Source: Methylobacterium sp. Leaf123 (lineage in GTDB: Bacteria; Pseudomonadota; Alphaproteobacteria; Rhizobiales; Beijerinckiaceae). Taken from it: 64,000 bases of DNA. The position numbers and the translations under genes are program-made. Each line of letters begins with the position of its first letter. The first letter of the stretch is position 1. Of this stretch, positions 44,412 to 53,814 are shown piece after piece. The notes beneath the pieces were generated by a model. That model had not been told where the DNA came from and searched no databases. It was given only the letters and a program-made list of their open reading frames with translations. The stretch lies in contig NZ_LMNS01000001.1 in the NCBI RefSeq assembly GCF_001423405.1, forward strand, positions 729,748-793,747. The letters run 5' to 3'.

Positions 44412-44652
44412 AGTCAGGTCGATCGAACCCGTTAACGTTTCGACAACCATTGGGAACCGACAGTCCCGGCATCGACCCTGTTCATGAGCCCCTGTTCCGT
44501 CCGTCATGCTTCCGCGAGTGCCCCGCCGACAGGCGGCCGGCCCGGGCCGGCTCCGAACCGATCCCCCCTGCGAGTCCCACCGCGAGGCGCTCGGATGGTC
44601 CTGGGCGGCGGACCTCTCGGCCCGCGCACCGTCGCAGCCCTCCACGGCGCGA

Positions 44653-45357
44653 ATGACTGAGGCCCCTGCGCGACCGGGGCGCGGCATCCGGCTCCTTCGA
44701 GCCCTCGTCAGCCTCTCCCTCCTCGGCCTGCTCGCTCTGGCGGGCGGCTTCCTCGCCTTCGTCGCCGTGGTCGAGCGGACCGACCGGCCGAGCCTGGACG
44801 GCGTCGACGGCATCGTCGCCATGACCGGCGGCTCGCAGCGCGTCGGCGATGCCATCGATCTGCTGGCGGAGGGCCACGGCAGGCGGCTGCTGATCTCCGG
44901 CGTCAACGAGCGCACCACCCGCGAGGAGATCGTGCGCCTCAACCCGTCACAGGAGCATTGGATCACCTGCTGCGTCGATCTCGATTACCGGGCGCGCAAC
45001 ACGATCGGCAACGCCATCGAGACCCGGCGCTGGATGCGGCGCCACAGCTTCGGCACCGTCGCCGTCGTAACCTCGAACTATCACATGCCGCGCACCCTGG
45101 TGGAGCTGCGGCACGCCCTGAAGGACGGCGAGACGCTGATCCCCTATCCCGTCGTCTCCGACGGACTCGATGTCGGCCGCTGGTGGGCGGATCCGGCGGT
45201 GACCCGTCTGCTCGGGGCCGAATATCTCAAGTTCCTGGTCGCCTGGGCACGGACCCGCTTCGAGTCCGACCCGGAGCAGTCGCGCTTCGCCGTGCTGATC
45301 GGACGCCGCCAGCCGGTGAAGGTCGTGGCCGAACGGCTGCTGCGCGAGGCCAACTGA
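44653..45357 (+). CDS. DUF218 (YdcF/ElyC-type) membrane-anchored protein
   Basis: The protein has 234 residues from the ATG at 44653 (MTEAPARPGRG); a longer frame starting at 44506 looks less likely. One N-terminal membrane helix spans about 19-40. The DUF218 core is visible as GIVAMTGGSQRVGDAIDLL, RLLISGVN, RNTIGNAIETRRWM and VAVVTSNYHMPRTLVEL. Members act in envelope processes, such as ElyC in peptidoglycan assembly. The position after ftsEX supports an envelope role. A 240-base gap separates it from ftsX, so it may have its own promoter. Confidence 0.88.
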   Translation: MTEAPARPGRGIRLLRALVSLSLLGLLALAGGFLAFVAVVERTDRPSLDGVDGIVAMTGGSQRVGDAIDLLAEGHGRRLLISGVNERTTREEIVRLNPSQEHWITCCVDLDYRARNTIGNAIETRRWMRRHSFGTVAVVTSNYHMPRTLVELRHALKDGETLIPYPVVSDGLDVGRWWADPAVTRLLGAEYLKFLVAWARTRFESDPEQSRFAVLIGRRQPVKVVAERLLREAN

Positions 45358-45389
45358 CCGACGCACCCGTCACCGTTCGGGACGATGCC

Positions 45390-47000
45390 CTACACGCCCG
45401 CCTTGAGGACGTGCTCGATGTTGCGCTCCGCGAGCGCCGAGATCGTCAGCGACGGGTTCACCGCCCCGGTCGAGCCGGGGATCAGGGCGCCGTCCATCAC
45501 GTAGAGGCCGGGATGACCCTTCACCCCGCCATAGGCGTCGGTGGCCCGCGCGATGACCGCGCCGCCGAGCGGGTGCGCCGTCCAGTTCATGCCGCTGACG
45601 CTGTCGATGATCGGCCACGCCCCCGGCACGGTGCGGGAGGCCGACGCGATCCGCGCGTTCATCCGGCGGCAGGTGTCGAGGGCGTCGGCATTGCCGTTCT
45701 TGTTCCAGTTCAGGGTGACTTGGCCGTTGCGATAGGTGAAGCGGCCGCGGTTCGATTCGTCGAACACCATGCCGAGCGATGGGATGATGCCGAGGTTCAG
45801 CGGCACGCCCGGCACGTACCAGTTCTCGAGGGTGGTCGGCAGTCCGTAGCGGGTGTCGTGGATCATCGAGGCGCTCGGCGTGCCCTGGCTGATGCCGGCG
45901 GGCCGCCCGAAGCTGCGCACCACCAGCACGTCACCGTTGGTGCCCCAACCGGCACCGACATGCTCGTTGAGGTTCGCCAGCGTCTTCTCGGCCTGTGCCT
46001 TGACCAGCAGGTTAGAGGTTCCGATCGAGCCGGCGGCGAGGAACAGCCGGTCGCAGGCGATGGTCGTGGTGCCGAGGCTGTTGCCGAACGGGTCACGCAG
46101 GATGCCCTGCACGACGTAGCGCCCGCCGTCGTGGCCGATGCTCAGCGCCTCGAAACCGGCATGGACCCGCGCCAATCCCGTGGCCTCGGCGAGCCGGAGA
46201 TAGCTCTGGTTGAGGTCGAACTTGGCGCCGTTGGCATTGCCGTGGTTCGAGCGACCGACGCTGGCGGAGGGCCGGCACCGTCCGGTCCCCTCGGCCCGCA
46301 CCACGTCCCAATTGAAGATTGAATCGATCGGGGTCGGGGTATAGCCCGCCGCCGAGACCTGCCGGTCCCATTCGCGCGAATGCCCGAAGGCCTGCTGGCG
46401 GTAGACGTCCTGCGGCATCGGCGAGAGGTTCAGCATCCGCCGCACGCGGGGGTAATAGACCCGGTCGAGTTCCTCGTAAGGGACGAGGCCGCCGAACAGC
46501 GCGTCGAAATAGGTCCGCTGCGGCTGGATCATCACGCCGGTGAAGACCATCGAGCCGCCGCCGACGCAGGCCGCCCGCCAGACGGTCATCGTGTCGTAGA
46601 CGGTGGCGTCCATGATGCCGCCGAATGAGTCGAAGAAGGCCGTGTTGCCGGCGATCATCCGCGCGCTTCGGCGGAACCAGAAGGCCCGCCCATCGGGAAG
46701 CGTGTCGTTGGCATGGATGTCGCGCCAGGGATCGCGGGGCCAGCGGAAGCCGCGCTCGACCACGGTGACGGTCTGGCCGGCCTGGGCGAGCCGGAGCGCG
46801 GAGATCGCGCCGCCGAACCCTGAACCGATCACAAGGTTCGGGGTGTAGCTCGGCGGCCGGACGAGGCCGGTGAAGAGTTCGGGGACGGCCGCCCTGTAAT
46901 AGGAGGCCGGGAAAGCCTGCGCCTGCCCCGTGCCGGCGACGCCGGCCGCGGCGGCTCCGCCCATGGCTAGCAAAGCTTGCCGACGATTCAGGTCCACCAT
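45390..47000 (-). CDS. GMC-family FAD oxidoreductase (cholesterol-oxidase-like)
   Basis: The protein has 536 residues from the ATG at 47000, preceded by a G-rich ribosome site. A Tat-like signal (NRRQALLAMGGAAAAGVAG) indicates export. FAD binding is shown by LVIGSGFGGAISALRLAQAG and CVGGGSMVFTGVM. The C-terminal catalytic region reads WTAHPLGGAVIARATD then DGALIPGSTGAVNPSLTISAL, as in cholesterol-oxidase-type GMC enzymes. The substrate is unknown and steroid oxidation is not implied. No cytochrome or gluconate-type partner is adjacent. It converges with the DUF218 gene, 32 bases apart. Confidence 0.88.
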   Translation of the reverse strand: MVDLNRRQALLAMGGAAAAGVAGTGQAQAFPASYYRAAVPELFTGLVRPPSYTPNLVIGSGFGGAISALRLAQAGQTVTVVERGFRWPRDPWRDIHANDTLPDGRAFWFRRSARMIAGNTAFFDSFGGIMDATVYDTMTVWRAACVGGGSMVFTGVMIQPQRTYFDALFGGLVPYEELDRVYYPRVRRMLNLSPMPQDVYRQQAFGHSREWDRQVSAAGYTPTPIDSIFNWDVVRAEGTGRCRPSASVGRSNHGNANGAKFDLNQSYLRLAEATGLARVHAGFEALSIGHDGGRYVVQGILRDPFGNSLGTTTIACDRLFLAAGSIGTSNLLVKAQAEKTLANLNEHVGAGWGTNGDVLVVRSFGRPAGISQGTPSASMIHDTRYGLPTTLENWYVPGVPLNLGIIPSLGMVFDESNRGRFTYRNGQVTLNWNKNGNADALDTCRRMNARIASASRTVPGAWPIIDSVSGMNWTAHPLGGAVIARATDAYGGVKGHPGLYVMDGALIPGSTGAVNPSLTISALAERNIEHVLKAGV

Positions 47001-47227
47001 GTCGCCCCCCCGAAAACTCAATGCAACAGCCGTAAATCCGCGGAATAGACTGGGCTATCCGCATTCGACCGCAGCCTTCGTCACAGCGAGGACTGGATGA
47101 GGATTTGGTAAATTGGTTTCGCGTCGGCGCTCACCAGCACGGGCGGTCGAGCGCGTTCCGACGAAGGGGTCGCCGGTTCGTCGAAGGAATGCGCGTCAAA
47201 ACAGGGACCGAGAGACGAAGGGGTGCG

Positions 47228-47662
47228 TCAGGCGGGGGGCATCATCGCGCTGAGCGCCCGCAAGACCGTATCGAACATCACCGGCTTCTCGAACCGGGGG
47301 ACGGATGCGTAGCGATGCAGAATGGCGCCCGCATCATAGCCCGTCACGAACACGAGGGGCGTGCGCTGGGCGAGCAGCCGATCGGCGACGACGTAAGCGC
47401 GCTCGCCCCTGAGATCGAGGTCGAGAATCGCGCCGTCCACGGCGCCCTCGGAATCGAGGATGTTCAGGGCCGCCTCGACGCTGGCGACCGGGCCGCGAAC
47501 GACCACCCCGACCTTCTCCAAGCCTTGGCGCAACTCATCGGCCCAGAAGTAATCGTCCTCGACGACCAGAACGCGGCGGTTCAGGAGGGCACTGACCGGC
47601 AATGGGAGCACTCCCTGACATCGAAGCGCGTCGAGATGCATGCGGGTTTCGCATGAGACCAT
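47228..47662 (-). CDS. single-domain response regulator
   Basis: The protein has 144 residues, of which about 28-144 form a receiver: acidic residues in VLVVEDDYFWADEL, phospho-Asp in GAILDLDLRGERAYV, switch Thr in LVFVTGYDAGAI and Lys in PRFEKPVMF. This type of FixJ-like lone receiver is abundant in Rhizobiales/Methylobacterium genomes and usually feeds into stress or phosphorelay systems. No kinase is adjacent. The start is uncertain: 47662 (ATG GTC TCA) and 47641 are both possible, and neither has a well-placed ribosome site. Confidence 0.8.
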   Translation of the reverse strand: MVSCETRMHLDALRCQGVLPLPVSALLNRRVLVVEDDYFWADELRQGLEKVGVVVRGPVASVEAALNILDSEGAVDGAILDLDLRGERAYVVADRLLAQRTPLVFVTGYDAGAILHRYASVPRFEKPVMFDTVLRALSAMMPPA

Positions 47663-47870
47663 CCCTCGGCAGCATCATTCCTGCGCACATGATTAACATG
47701 AGCTAGTTTGCATTGCGCATCACTCGTTCGCGACGAGCACGCATAAATTGCACAGCCCCGAGTTTGGTGGACGGCTGATCTGCAGCAAGGATCTGGCCAG
47801 GACCGGGCGTTTGAGGCACAGGAACCGGCTTCGATACCGGCAATCGCCAAGCCCCCGTAACGACTGTCGC

Positions 47871-49004
47871 ATGACCGCGCTCCTCCCTCCCGCTCTCGAA
47901 GATTTCCGCCGCATCGTCGTGAAGGTGGGCTCGGCCCTCCTCGTGGATCGCGCGCGGGGACGCCTGCGCCACGCATGGCTCGCCGCGCTCGCCGAGGACA
48001 TCGCCGACCTGCATGGTCGCGGCGTCGATGTGGTGGTCGTCTCCTCCGGCGCCATCGCCCTCGGGCGTACGGTGCTGGGCCTTCCCCCCGGCGCGCTCCG
48101 GTTGGAGGAGAGCCAAGCCTCGGCAGCGGTCGGCCAGATCGCGCTTGCCCGGTACTGGACCGAGGCGCTCGGGCACCACGACATCGTCGCGGGGCAGGTT
48201 CTGGTGACGCCGAAGGACACCGAGGAGCGCCGCCGCTACCTCAATGCCCGCGCCACCGTGCAGAAGCTTCTCGAAGTGCGCGCGGTCCCGGTCGTCAACG
48301 AGAACGACACCGTGGCGACCGCCGAGATCCGCTACGGCGACAACGACCGGCTGGCGGCCCGCGTCGCCACCATGATCGGCGCCGATGTGCTGGTGCTGTT
48401 CTCCGACATCGACGGCCTCTACACCGCGCCGCCCCAGAGCGACCCGCAGGCACGCCACCTGCCGGTGATCGAGCGGGTGACGCCGGAGATCGAGGCGATG
48501 GCCGGCGGGCCCGCCTCCGACCTGTCCCGCGGCGGCATGCGCACCAAGGTCGAGGCCGCCAAGATCGCCGCCAGCGGCGGCACCCACATGGTCATCGCCG
48601 ACGGGCGCGGCAAAAATCCGTTGCGCGTGGTCCGCGAGGGCGGGCGCTGCTCGTGGTTCCTGTCGGGCTCGACCCCCACCGCCGCGCGCAAGACCTGGAT
48701 CGCGGGCTCGCTGGAAGCCTCCGGCACCCTCGTCGTCGATGCCGGCGCCGCCCGCGCGCTTCAGGGCGGCGCGAGCCTGCTGCCGGTGGGCGTCACTGCC
48801 ATCGAGGGGAGTTTCGCCAAGGGCGACACCGTGCTGATCCGCGGACCCGACGGACGCATCCTCGGGCGCGGGCTCGTGGCCTATGACAGCGCGGACGCCG
48901 CCGCGATCATCGGCCGCTCCAGCCGCGAGATCGCCGCCGCCTCGGTTCAGGCCGGACGCACGGAGATGATCCACCGCGACGATCTGGCGATGATCGGCAC
49001 CTGA
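47871..49004 (+). CDS. proB: glutamate 5-kinase
   Basis: The protein has 377 residues. The amino-acid kinase domain starts [49 protein letters not shown] and [17 protein letters not shown] are the standard ProB motifs. A C-terminal PUA domain (about 275-370) includes [15 protein letters not shown]. It phosphorylates glutamate in the first step of proline synthesis. It is followed by proA after 139 bases. In many alphaproteobacteria obgE precedes proB; that gene is not found here, where a response regulator on the other strand lies instead. Confidence 0.95.
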   Translation: MTALLPPALEDFRRIVVKVGSALLVDRARGRLRHAWLAALAEDIADLHGRGVDVVVVSSGAIALGRTVLGLPPGALRLEESQASAAVGQIALARYWTEALGHHDIVAGQVLVTPKDTEERRRYLNARATVQKLLEVRAVPVVNENDTVATAEIRYGDNDRLAARVATMIGADVLVLFSDIDGLYTAPPQSDPQARHLPVIERVTPEIEAMAGGPASDLSRGGMRTKVEAAKIAASGGTHMVIADGRGKNPLRVVREGGRCSWFLSGSTPTAARKTWIAGSLEASGTLVVDAGAARALQGGASLLPVGVTAIEGSFAKGDTVLIRGPDGRILGRGLVAYDSADAAAIIGRSSREIAAASVQAGRTEMIHRDDLAMIGT

Positions 49005-49143
49005 CGCGGCCCGTTCCGGCAAGGCAACTTAACATCGACGCTTGTTCAACCCCAAGGCGATGTGCAAAGGGGCGCGGGAGGGTGCATATGCACTCAAATG
49101 CTCAATCGCGCCGCCCCATCGGCGCCAGACGGGAAGCACGAGC

Positions 49144-50442
49144 GTGCCTGTCCTGAATCTCAAGTCCGATCTCGCGGACGCCGACGACCTCGAGACGCTG
49201 ATGGCCGGCATCGGCCGGCGCGCGCGCGCCGCCGGCCGGGCCATGGCGCTCGCGCCAGCGCAGACCAAGGATCTGGCCCTGCGCGCCATCGCCGAGCAGA
49301 TCCGCGCCAACGCCCCGGCGATTCTGCGCGAGAACGCGCGGGACGTCGCCGCCGCGCAGGCCGCCGGCCAGACCAAGGCGATCATCGACCGCCTGACCCT
49401 GGACGAGGGCCGGGTCGCGGCGATCGCCGAGGCGGTGGAGAAGGTGGCGGGCCTGGCCGATCCGATCGGGCGCCAGCTCGCCGCCTTCGAGCGGCCGAAC
49501 GGCCTTCTGATCGAGCGCATCTCGGTGCCGCTCGGCGTCGTCGGCGTCATCTTCGAGAGCCGCCCCAACGTCACCGCGGATGCCGGCGCGCTCTGCCTCA
49601 AGGCCGGCAACGCCGCGATCCTGCGCGCGGGCTCGGATTCGCATCGCTCCGCCACCGCCATCGCGGCGGCGATGAGCGAGGGCCTCGCCAGTGCCGGCCT
49701 GCCGGCGGATGCGATCCAGCTCGTGCCCACTCGTGACCGGGCCGCAGTCGGCCTGATGCTCACCGGCCTCGGTGGCTGCGTCGACGTGATCGTGCCGCGC
49801 GGCGGGCGCAGCCTCGTGGAGCGCGTTCAGGCCGAGGCGAGGGTGCCGGTCTTCGCCCATCTCGACGGCATCTGCCACGTCTACGTGGCCGAGGGCGCCG
49901 ACCTCGGCATGGCGCGCAGCCTGCTCCTCAACAGCAAGATGCGGCGTACCGGCATCTGCGGCGCCGCCGAGACGCTGCTGGTCGATGCGGCGGTCGCCGA
50001 GACCCACCTCAAGCCGCTGGTCGAGGCCTTGCTCGAATCCGGCTGTGCCGTGCGTGGCGACGCGGCGGTGCAGGCCGCCGACCCGCGGGTGAGTGCCGCG
50101 ACCGACGCGGATTGGCGCACCGAGTATCTCGACGCGATCATCTCCGCGAAGGTGGTCGATGGGCTCGATGCGGCCATCGCCCATATCGAGGCCAACGGCT
50201 CGCACCACACCGACGCGATCATCACCGACGACACCGACGCGGCCGCGCGCTTCCTCAACGAGGTCGATTCGGCGATCGTGACCCACAATGCCTCGACGCA
50301 GTTCGCCGATGGCGGCGAGTTCGGCTTCGGGGCCGAGATCGGCATCGCCACCGGGCGGATGCATGCCCGCGGCCCGGTCGGCGTCGAGCAGCTCACCACC
50401 TTCAAGTACCGGGTCCACGGCAGCGGCCAGACGCGGCCGTGA
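49144..50442 (+). CDS. proA: gamma-glutamyl phosphate reductase
   Basis: The protein has 432 residues from GTG at 49144. The aldehyde dehydrogenase fold is complete; [23 protein letters not shown] is the ProA signature region, the catalytic Cys lies in [15 protein letters not shown], and [24 protein letters not shown] is near the end. It reduces glutamyl phosphate to the semialdehyde in proline synthesis. It follows proB and precedes nadD by 55 bases, the usual order. A longer frame upstream reaches 49042, but its residues do not resemble ProA. Confidence 0.95.
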   Translation: MPVLNLKSDLADADDLETLMAGIGRRARAAGRAMALAPAQTKDLALRAIAEQIRANAPAILRENARDVAAAQAAGQTKAIIDRLTLDEGRVAAIAEAVEKVAGLADPIGRQLAAFERPNGLLIERISVPLGVVGVIFESRPNVTADAGALCLKAGNAAILRAGSDSHRSATAIAAAMSEGLASAGLPADAIQLVPTRDRAAVGLMLTGLGGCVDVIVPRGGRSLVERVQAEARVPVFAHLDGICHVYVAEGADLGMARSLLLNSKMRRTGICGAAETLLVDAAVAETHLKPLVEALLESGCAVRGDAAVQAADPRVSAATDADWRTEYLDAIISAKVVDGLDAAIAHIEANGSHHTDAIITDDTDAAARFLNEVDSAIVTHNASTQFADGGEFGFGAEIGIATGRMHARGPVGVEQLTTFKYRVHGSGQTRP

Positions 50443-50497
50443 CGCGCTGACGGCGATTCCTCTGCGCGAGCACAGACTACCGGCCGCCGCGCCCGGC

Positions 50498-51055
50498 ATG
50501 CGGATCGGCCTCTATGGCGGCTCGTTCAACCCGGCGCATGCGGGGCACTTGCATGTCAGCCGCACCGCCCTGCGGCGGCTTCGGCTCGACCGGGTCTGGT
50601 GGCTCGTCACGCCCGGCAACCCGCTGAAGGACCATGGCGTGCTCGCGCCGCTTGACGAGCGGGTGGCCCAGGCGCGGGCGCTCGCCACCGATCCGCGCGT
50701 CGCCGTCACGGGCTTCGAGGCGGAGATCGGCAGCCGCTACACCGCCGACACCCTGCGCTGGCTGGTCCGGCGCCGGCCGGCCCTCCACTTCGTGTGGATC
50801 ATGGGTGCGGATTCGCTCGGCACCTTCCATCGCTGGCGCCGCTTCGACGAGATCCTGACGCTGATGCCGGTCGCGGTGATCGACCGCCCCGGTTACACCC
50901 TGACGGCGCCTGCGGCGCGGGCGGCGCAGGCCTTCGCATCGGCCCGTATTCCGGAAGCGGCCGCGCCAACGCTGGCGATCCACCCGCCGCCGGCCTGGAC
51001 CTTCCTGCACGGGCCTCGCTCCACCTTGTCTTCCACCGCCTTGCGCACGCGGTGA
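50498..51055 (+). CDS. nadD: nicotinate-nucleotide adenylyltransferase
   Basis: The protein has 185 residues. The nucleotidyltransferase motif GLYGGSFNPAHAGHLHVS is at the N-terminus, FVWIMGADSLGTFHRWRR in the middle, and STLSSTALRTR at the end matches the I-S-S-T-x-I-R motif. It adenylates nicotinate mononucleotide in NAD synthesis. Alphaproteobacterial NadD often has a few residues before the MRIGL start, and the sequence just upstream (LPAAAPG) fits that pattern. There is no ATG/GTG/TTG in frame there, so the ATG at 50498 is used. Confidence 0.93.
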   Translation: MRIGLYGGSFNPAHAGHLHVSRTALRRLRLDRVWWLVTPGNPLKDHGVLAPLDERVAQARALATDPRVAVTGFEAEIGSRYTADTLRWLVRRRPALHFVWIMGADSLGTFHRWRRFDEILTLMPVAVIDRPGYTLTAPAARAAQAFASARIPEAAAPTLAIHPPPAWTFLHGPRSTLSSTALRTR

Positions 51056-51258
51056 CGCCGCCTCCCGCCGACCCGCCTCCGTCACGACCGCAGCAGGGCC
51101 ATTACGGGACTCACGAATCTGCGAGAAAGATATGAACAATTGCTAATTTCGGCCGTTAAGGTGCTGGATACGGCGGAGCGGAAAGCTTAGGGGGACTAAC
51201 CCTGCGGCCTTTATCTGCTCTTTCGACCGCACTATTCAGTTGACCGGAGTTTTATTAC

Positions 51259-51690
51259 ATGCGTCTTCAGTTGATCGCCGCAGTTGCACTCGCTGGCATC
51301 GCCACCCCCGTCTTCGCTCAGCATGCCACGACGCCGGGCACGCCCGCGGCCTCGAACGGAATGACGATTGCGGAAACGGCCACGATGAAGCTGAAATACG
51401 CCACCGTGAAGCCGGCCGACGTCATGTCGTCGAAGCTCGTCGGCACGACCGTCTACAACAACAAGAAGGAAACGGTCGGCGAGGTCCAGGATCTCGTGAT
51501 CGAGAATGGCAAGACGGTGACCGGCGTGATCGTCAGCGTCGGCGGCTTCCTCGGCCTCGGCGAAAGCTACGTGGTGCTCGATCCGTCGACCATCGCCATC
51601 CACAACAAGGATGGAAAGTGGGCGGCCTATGTCGATACCGACAAGGACACGCTGAAGAGCGCCCCGAAGTTCGAATACAAGAAGAAGTAA
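51259..51690 (+). CDS. short secreted PRC-barrel protein
   Basis: The protein has 143 residues (MRLQLIAAVALAGIATPVFAQH), with a signal peptide ending FAQ. The rest is almost entirely one PRC-barrel: VMSSKLVGTTVYNNKKETVGE, LVIENGKTVTGVIVSVGGFLGLGESYVVLD, then SAPKFEYKKK at the end. It lies between nadD and rsfS, which are normally adjacent, with about 200 bases before and 400 after. It therefore looks like an independent gene inserted into a conserved block. It shares the GGFLG-x-GE-x-YV core with the larger protein at 32957-33601. Confidence 0.87.
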   Translation: MRLQLIAAVALAGIATPVFAQHATTPGTPAASNGMTIAETATMKLKYATVKPADVMSSKLVGTTVYNNKKETVGEVQDLVIENGKTVTGVIVSVGGFLGLGESYVVLDPSTIAIHNKDGKWAAYVDTDKDTLKSAPKFEYKKK

Positions 51691-51715
51691 GGCCTCGGCT
51701 TCCGAGGGGCGCAAC

Positions 51716-51743
51716 GTCAGCCGCCGTGATCCGGGCGGCTGAC
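51716..51743 (+). terminator. hairpin after the PRC-barrel gene
   Basis: A perfect 10-base stem, GTCAGCCGCC with GGCGGCTGAC, encloses an 8-base loop and begins 26 bases after the stop codon. There is no T run, so its strength is uncertain. Confidence 0.6.
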
Positions 51744-51811
51744 ACCCCACGATGCCGAACGGAAACAACACGCTTGGGGCTTCATCCCCTCAAGGCGGCG
51801 TGACACGGGTG

Positions 51812-51839
51812 GCGGCCGGCGCAAGACACGTCCGGCCGC
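51812..51839 (+). terminator. second hairpin with T-rich tail
   Basis: GCGGCCGG and CCGGCCGC form a perfect 8-base stem around a 12-base loop, followed by TTTCGTTT. It is the better candidate for the true end of the PRC-barrel transcript. Confidence 0.6.
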
Positions 51840-52096
51840 TTTCGTTTGGAAACGGACCGCCATGGTCCCGGGCTCTGCCGTATCCGCCCTCGCCATCCGG
51901 CGCCTTCGCGCCGCGGGACTGTCCTTTGTTTTGGGGGCAAAAGCGTCCGCCGGACGGGTGCGCGAGCCTGCGTTTTGTCTTCGCAATTGCTGTAGACAGG
52001 GCCTAGGGCGCTTCTTCCGCTTGAAAAGTAGGCCGAAAGCGGCCAATTTCAGCGCGTGGCGGGATTGCCGCGAATTGATCTTCAGGAACCGAGACC

Positions 52097-52495
52097 CTGT
52101 CCGCACACATTCCATATGTCGGTGTCAGCTCCGATGCCGAGCCCGCCACCTCCGACGCGCTGAAGGCCCTGGCCCTCGGATGCCTCGACGAGATGAAGGC
52201 TGAGGAGACCGTCGAGATCGATCTCGCGGGCAAGACCTCGCTCGCCGATACGATGATCATCGCGTCCGGCCGCTCCCAGCGCCATGTCGGCTCGATCGCC
52301 GACAAGATCATCCAGGAGATGAAGGCCAAGGGATTCGGCAATGCCCGCGTCGAGGGCATGCCGGCCTGTGATTGGGTGCTGATCGATGCGGGCGACATTC
52401 TCGTTCACATCTTCCGCCCCGAAGTCCGCGGCTTCTACAACCTCGAGAAGATCTGGGGCGCCGATCGGCCGTCGGGCGCCCTCCTGGCAGGCTGA
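52097..52495 (+). CDS. rsfS: ribosomal silencing factor RsfS, apparently with a CTG start
   Basis: RsfS binds ribosomal protein uL14 and blocks subunit joining in slow growth. The family core is DLAGKTSLADTMIIASGRSQRHVGSIA (in part), GMPACDWVLIDAGDILVHIF and RGFYNLEKIW. The first ATG in frame (52193) would remove LKALALGCLDEM, which belongs to the conserved N-terminal helix. Between the upstream in-frame TGA (near 52076) and 52193 there is no ATG, GTG or TTG. A CTG at 52097 has AGGA nine bases before it and gives 132 residues, the normal length. The exact start is therefore inferred. It converges with a DUF4166 gene 8 bases away. Confidence 0.88.
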   Translation: MSAHIPYVGVSSDAEPATSDALKALALGCLDEMKAEETVEIDLAGKTSLADTMIIASGRSQRHVGSIADKIIQEMKAKGFGNARVEGMPACDWVLIDAGDILVHIFRPEVRGFYNLEKIWGADRPSGALLAG

Positions 52496-52503
52496 CCCTT
52501 CGA

Positions 52504-53199
52504 TCAGGGCAGCGCGGCGGTCACCTCGTCGCGCGCCTCGACATGGTCGGTGAACTCCGCCTCCTGGCGCAGCAACCGGCCGAGCCAGGCGTGGCGAATT
52601 TCCAGAACGAAGCGGAAGGCACGGGCGCCGGTGGCGCCGTGGCTGACCGTCAGCGTGCCCGGCGTCAGCCATCGCGGCAAGATGAGCCGGACACCCGGCA
52701 GGTCGACGAAGTAGCGCTCGCTGCGAAACACCAGCGCCCGATCTTCCACCAGAACCCGCAGACTCATGCCGAGCCCGGCGCCGACCCGCTCCTCCAGCCC
52801 GGTCGGCCCCCGGAAGCGCTTGGCCGAGTGGATCGCCTGCGGGAAGCCTGAGCCGCGGGCGTAGAGCCGCGTCCAGATCTGGCCGTTGCCCGCACCGTCC
52901 TGGGTGACCGCGACCACGCTCGGCACGTTGGCGATCCGAGCCGTCGGCAGCGGTGCGCCGACGAGGCGCAAGGCCTGAGCGAGCAGCCAGCCGAGCCGGG
53001 TCAGATGGGTCTCGACCACCCGCCCGGCATAGACCGCGCTCTCACCCGTGCCGAGCCGTTTGGAGAAACGCCGCCGCACGGCCGGGGGCAGCCGCGCCCA
53101 ATCGGCCTCCGGCACCAGCGCGCGAAAACGCAGGTCGAACAGTTCCGCCGGGTGGGCCGGGGCTGCAATCGGGATGGCGGCTTCGGCGGCAGCGCGCAT
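52504..53199 (-). CDS. DUF4166-family protein
   Basis: The protein has 231 residues; the ATG at 53199 has GAGGAGG six bases upstream. The family pattern includes LPPAVRRRFSKRLGTGESAVYAGRVVE in the N-terminal part and, later, GQIWTRLYARGSGFPQAIHSAKRF and LRQEAEFTDHV. DUF4166 domains are of unknown function, though sometimes fused to saccharopine-dehydrogenase-like enzymes. It is the second gene of an operon with a GbsR-type regulator (37-base gap) and is thus likely under the control of the palindrome at 53779-53814. Confidence 0.85.
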   Translation of the reverse strand: MRAAAEAAIPIAAPAHPAELFDLRFRALVPEADWARLPPAVRRRFSKRLGTGESAVYAGRVVETHLTRLGWLLAQALRLVGAPLPTARIANVPSVVAVTQDGAGNGQIWTRLYARGSGFPQAIHSAKRFRGPTGLEERVGAGLGMSLRVLVEDRALVFRSERYFVDLPGVRLILPRWLTPGTLTVSHGATGARAFRFVLEIRHAWLGRLLRQEAEFTDHVEARDEVTAALP

Positions 53200-53236
53200 C
53201 AAGGGCCTCCTCACACACTCCCCGGACGGCGGGGGA

Positions 53237-53797
53237 TCAGGTCTCGGACTTCACGGGCAGGTAGCGGACGATGCGTCCGCCGAGCCGGATCAGCTTGGCC
53301 AGGGTGTTGTGGGGCACGTTCAGCATCTGCGCGTACCAGCCGTCGAGCGTCTGGGTGAAGTCGAGCATGGCCTTGAGCCGCCGCCCGGCCACGGCGCCGA
53401 CCCGCGGGTCGCCCTCCGCCTCGGCCACGCATTCCCGCAGGGCCTTGAGCGCCGGGTCGATCTCCCGCTCCTTGCGGCCGGCGGCGACGCGGGTGACCAT
53501 CTCCCACAGATCCGTCTCGGCGACGAAGAAGTCCCGCCGCTCGCCCAGCACCGGCACCCGCCGGATCAGGTTCCAACCGGCCAATTCCTTCAGCGAGTTC
53601 GAGACGTTCGAGCGCGCGATGCCGAGCGTCCCCGCAATGTCCTCCGCCGCGAGCGGCTTGTCGGAGAGGTAGAGCAGGGCGTGGATCTGGGCGACGGAGC
53701 GGTTCACGCCCCATTGCCCACCGAGATCCCCCCAATGGAGGATAAACCGCTCCACCGCGGGCGCGAGTGTTTGCGGCTGGTCTGAAGTTTCTGTCAT
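53237..53797 (-). CDS. GbsR/MarR-type transcriptional regulator
   Basis: The protein has 186 residues. The winged-helix part reads VAQIHALLYLSDKPLAAEDIAGTLGIARSNVSNSLKEL over two helices, followed by a helical dimerisation tail. It matches the GbsR-like branch of MarR regulators. The start codon at 53795-53797 lies at the centre of a 36-bp near-perfect palindrome, so the protein very probably represses its own operon by binding there. The downstream partner is a DUF4166 protein. In other bacteria GbsR senses choline, but nothing in this operon indicates choline. Confidence 0.9.
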   Translation of the reverse strand: MTETSDQPQTLAPAVERFILHWGDLGGQWGVNRSVAQIHALLYLSDKPLAAEDIAGTLGIARSNVSNSLKELAGWNLIRRVPVLGERRDFFVAETDLWEMVTRVAAGRKEREIDPALKALRECVAEAEGDPRVGAVAGRRLKAMLDFTQTLDGWYAQMLNVPHNTLAKLIRLGGRIVRYLPVKSET

Positions 53798-53814
53798 GAC
53801 AGAAATTTCAGACC
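53779..53814. promoter_or_regulatory. 36-bp near-perfect palindrome over the GbsR-like start codon
   Basis: The half GGTCTGAA-x-TTTCTGTCA (53779-53796) is repeated as its complement at 53797-53814 with one mismatch in 18 positions. It spans the start codon. The outer half-site TTCAGACC occurs again at 53842-53849, followed at once by GGTCT. This is the expected form of an autoregulatory operator for a dimeric MarR-type protein. Confidence 0.82.

Larger units (their letters stand above)
51691..52096. other. 406-base intergenic region before rsfS
   Basis: It contains two good hairpins near the 5' side (51716-51743 and 51812-51839, listed separately) that probably end the PRC-barrel transcript. 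The remainder is moderate-GC sequence with no convincing gene; short frames in it (for example 51862-52203) overlap rsfS out of frame and have shadow composition. The rsfS promoter should lie in the last 200 bases. Confidence 0.5.
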
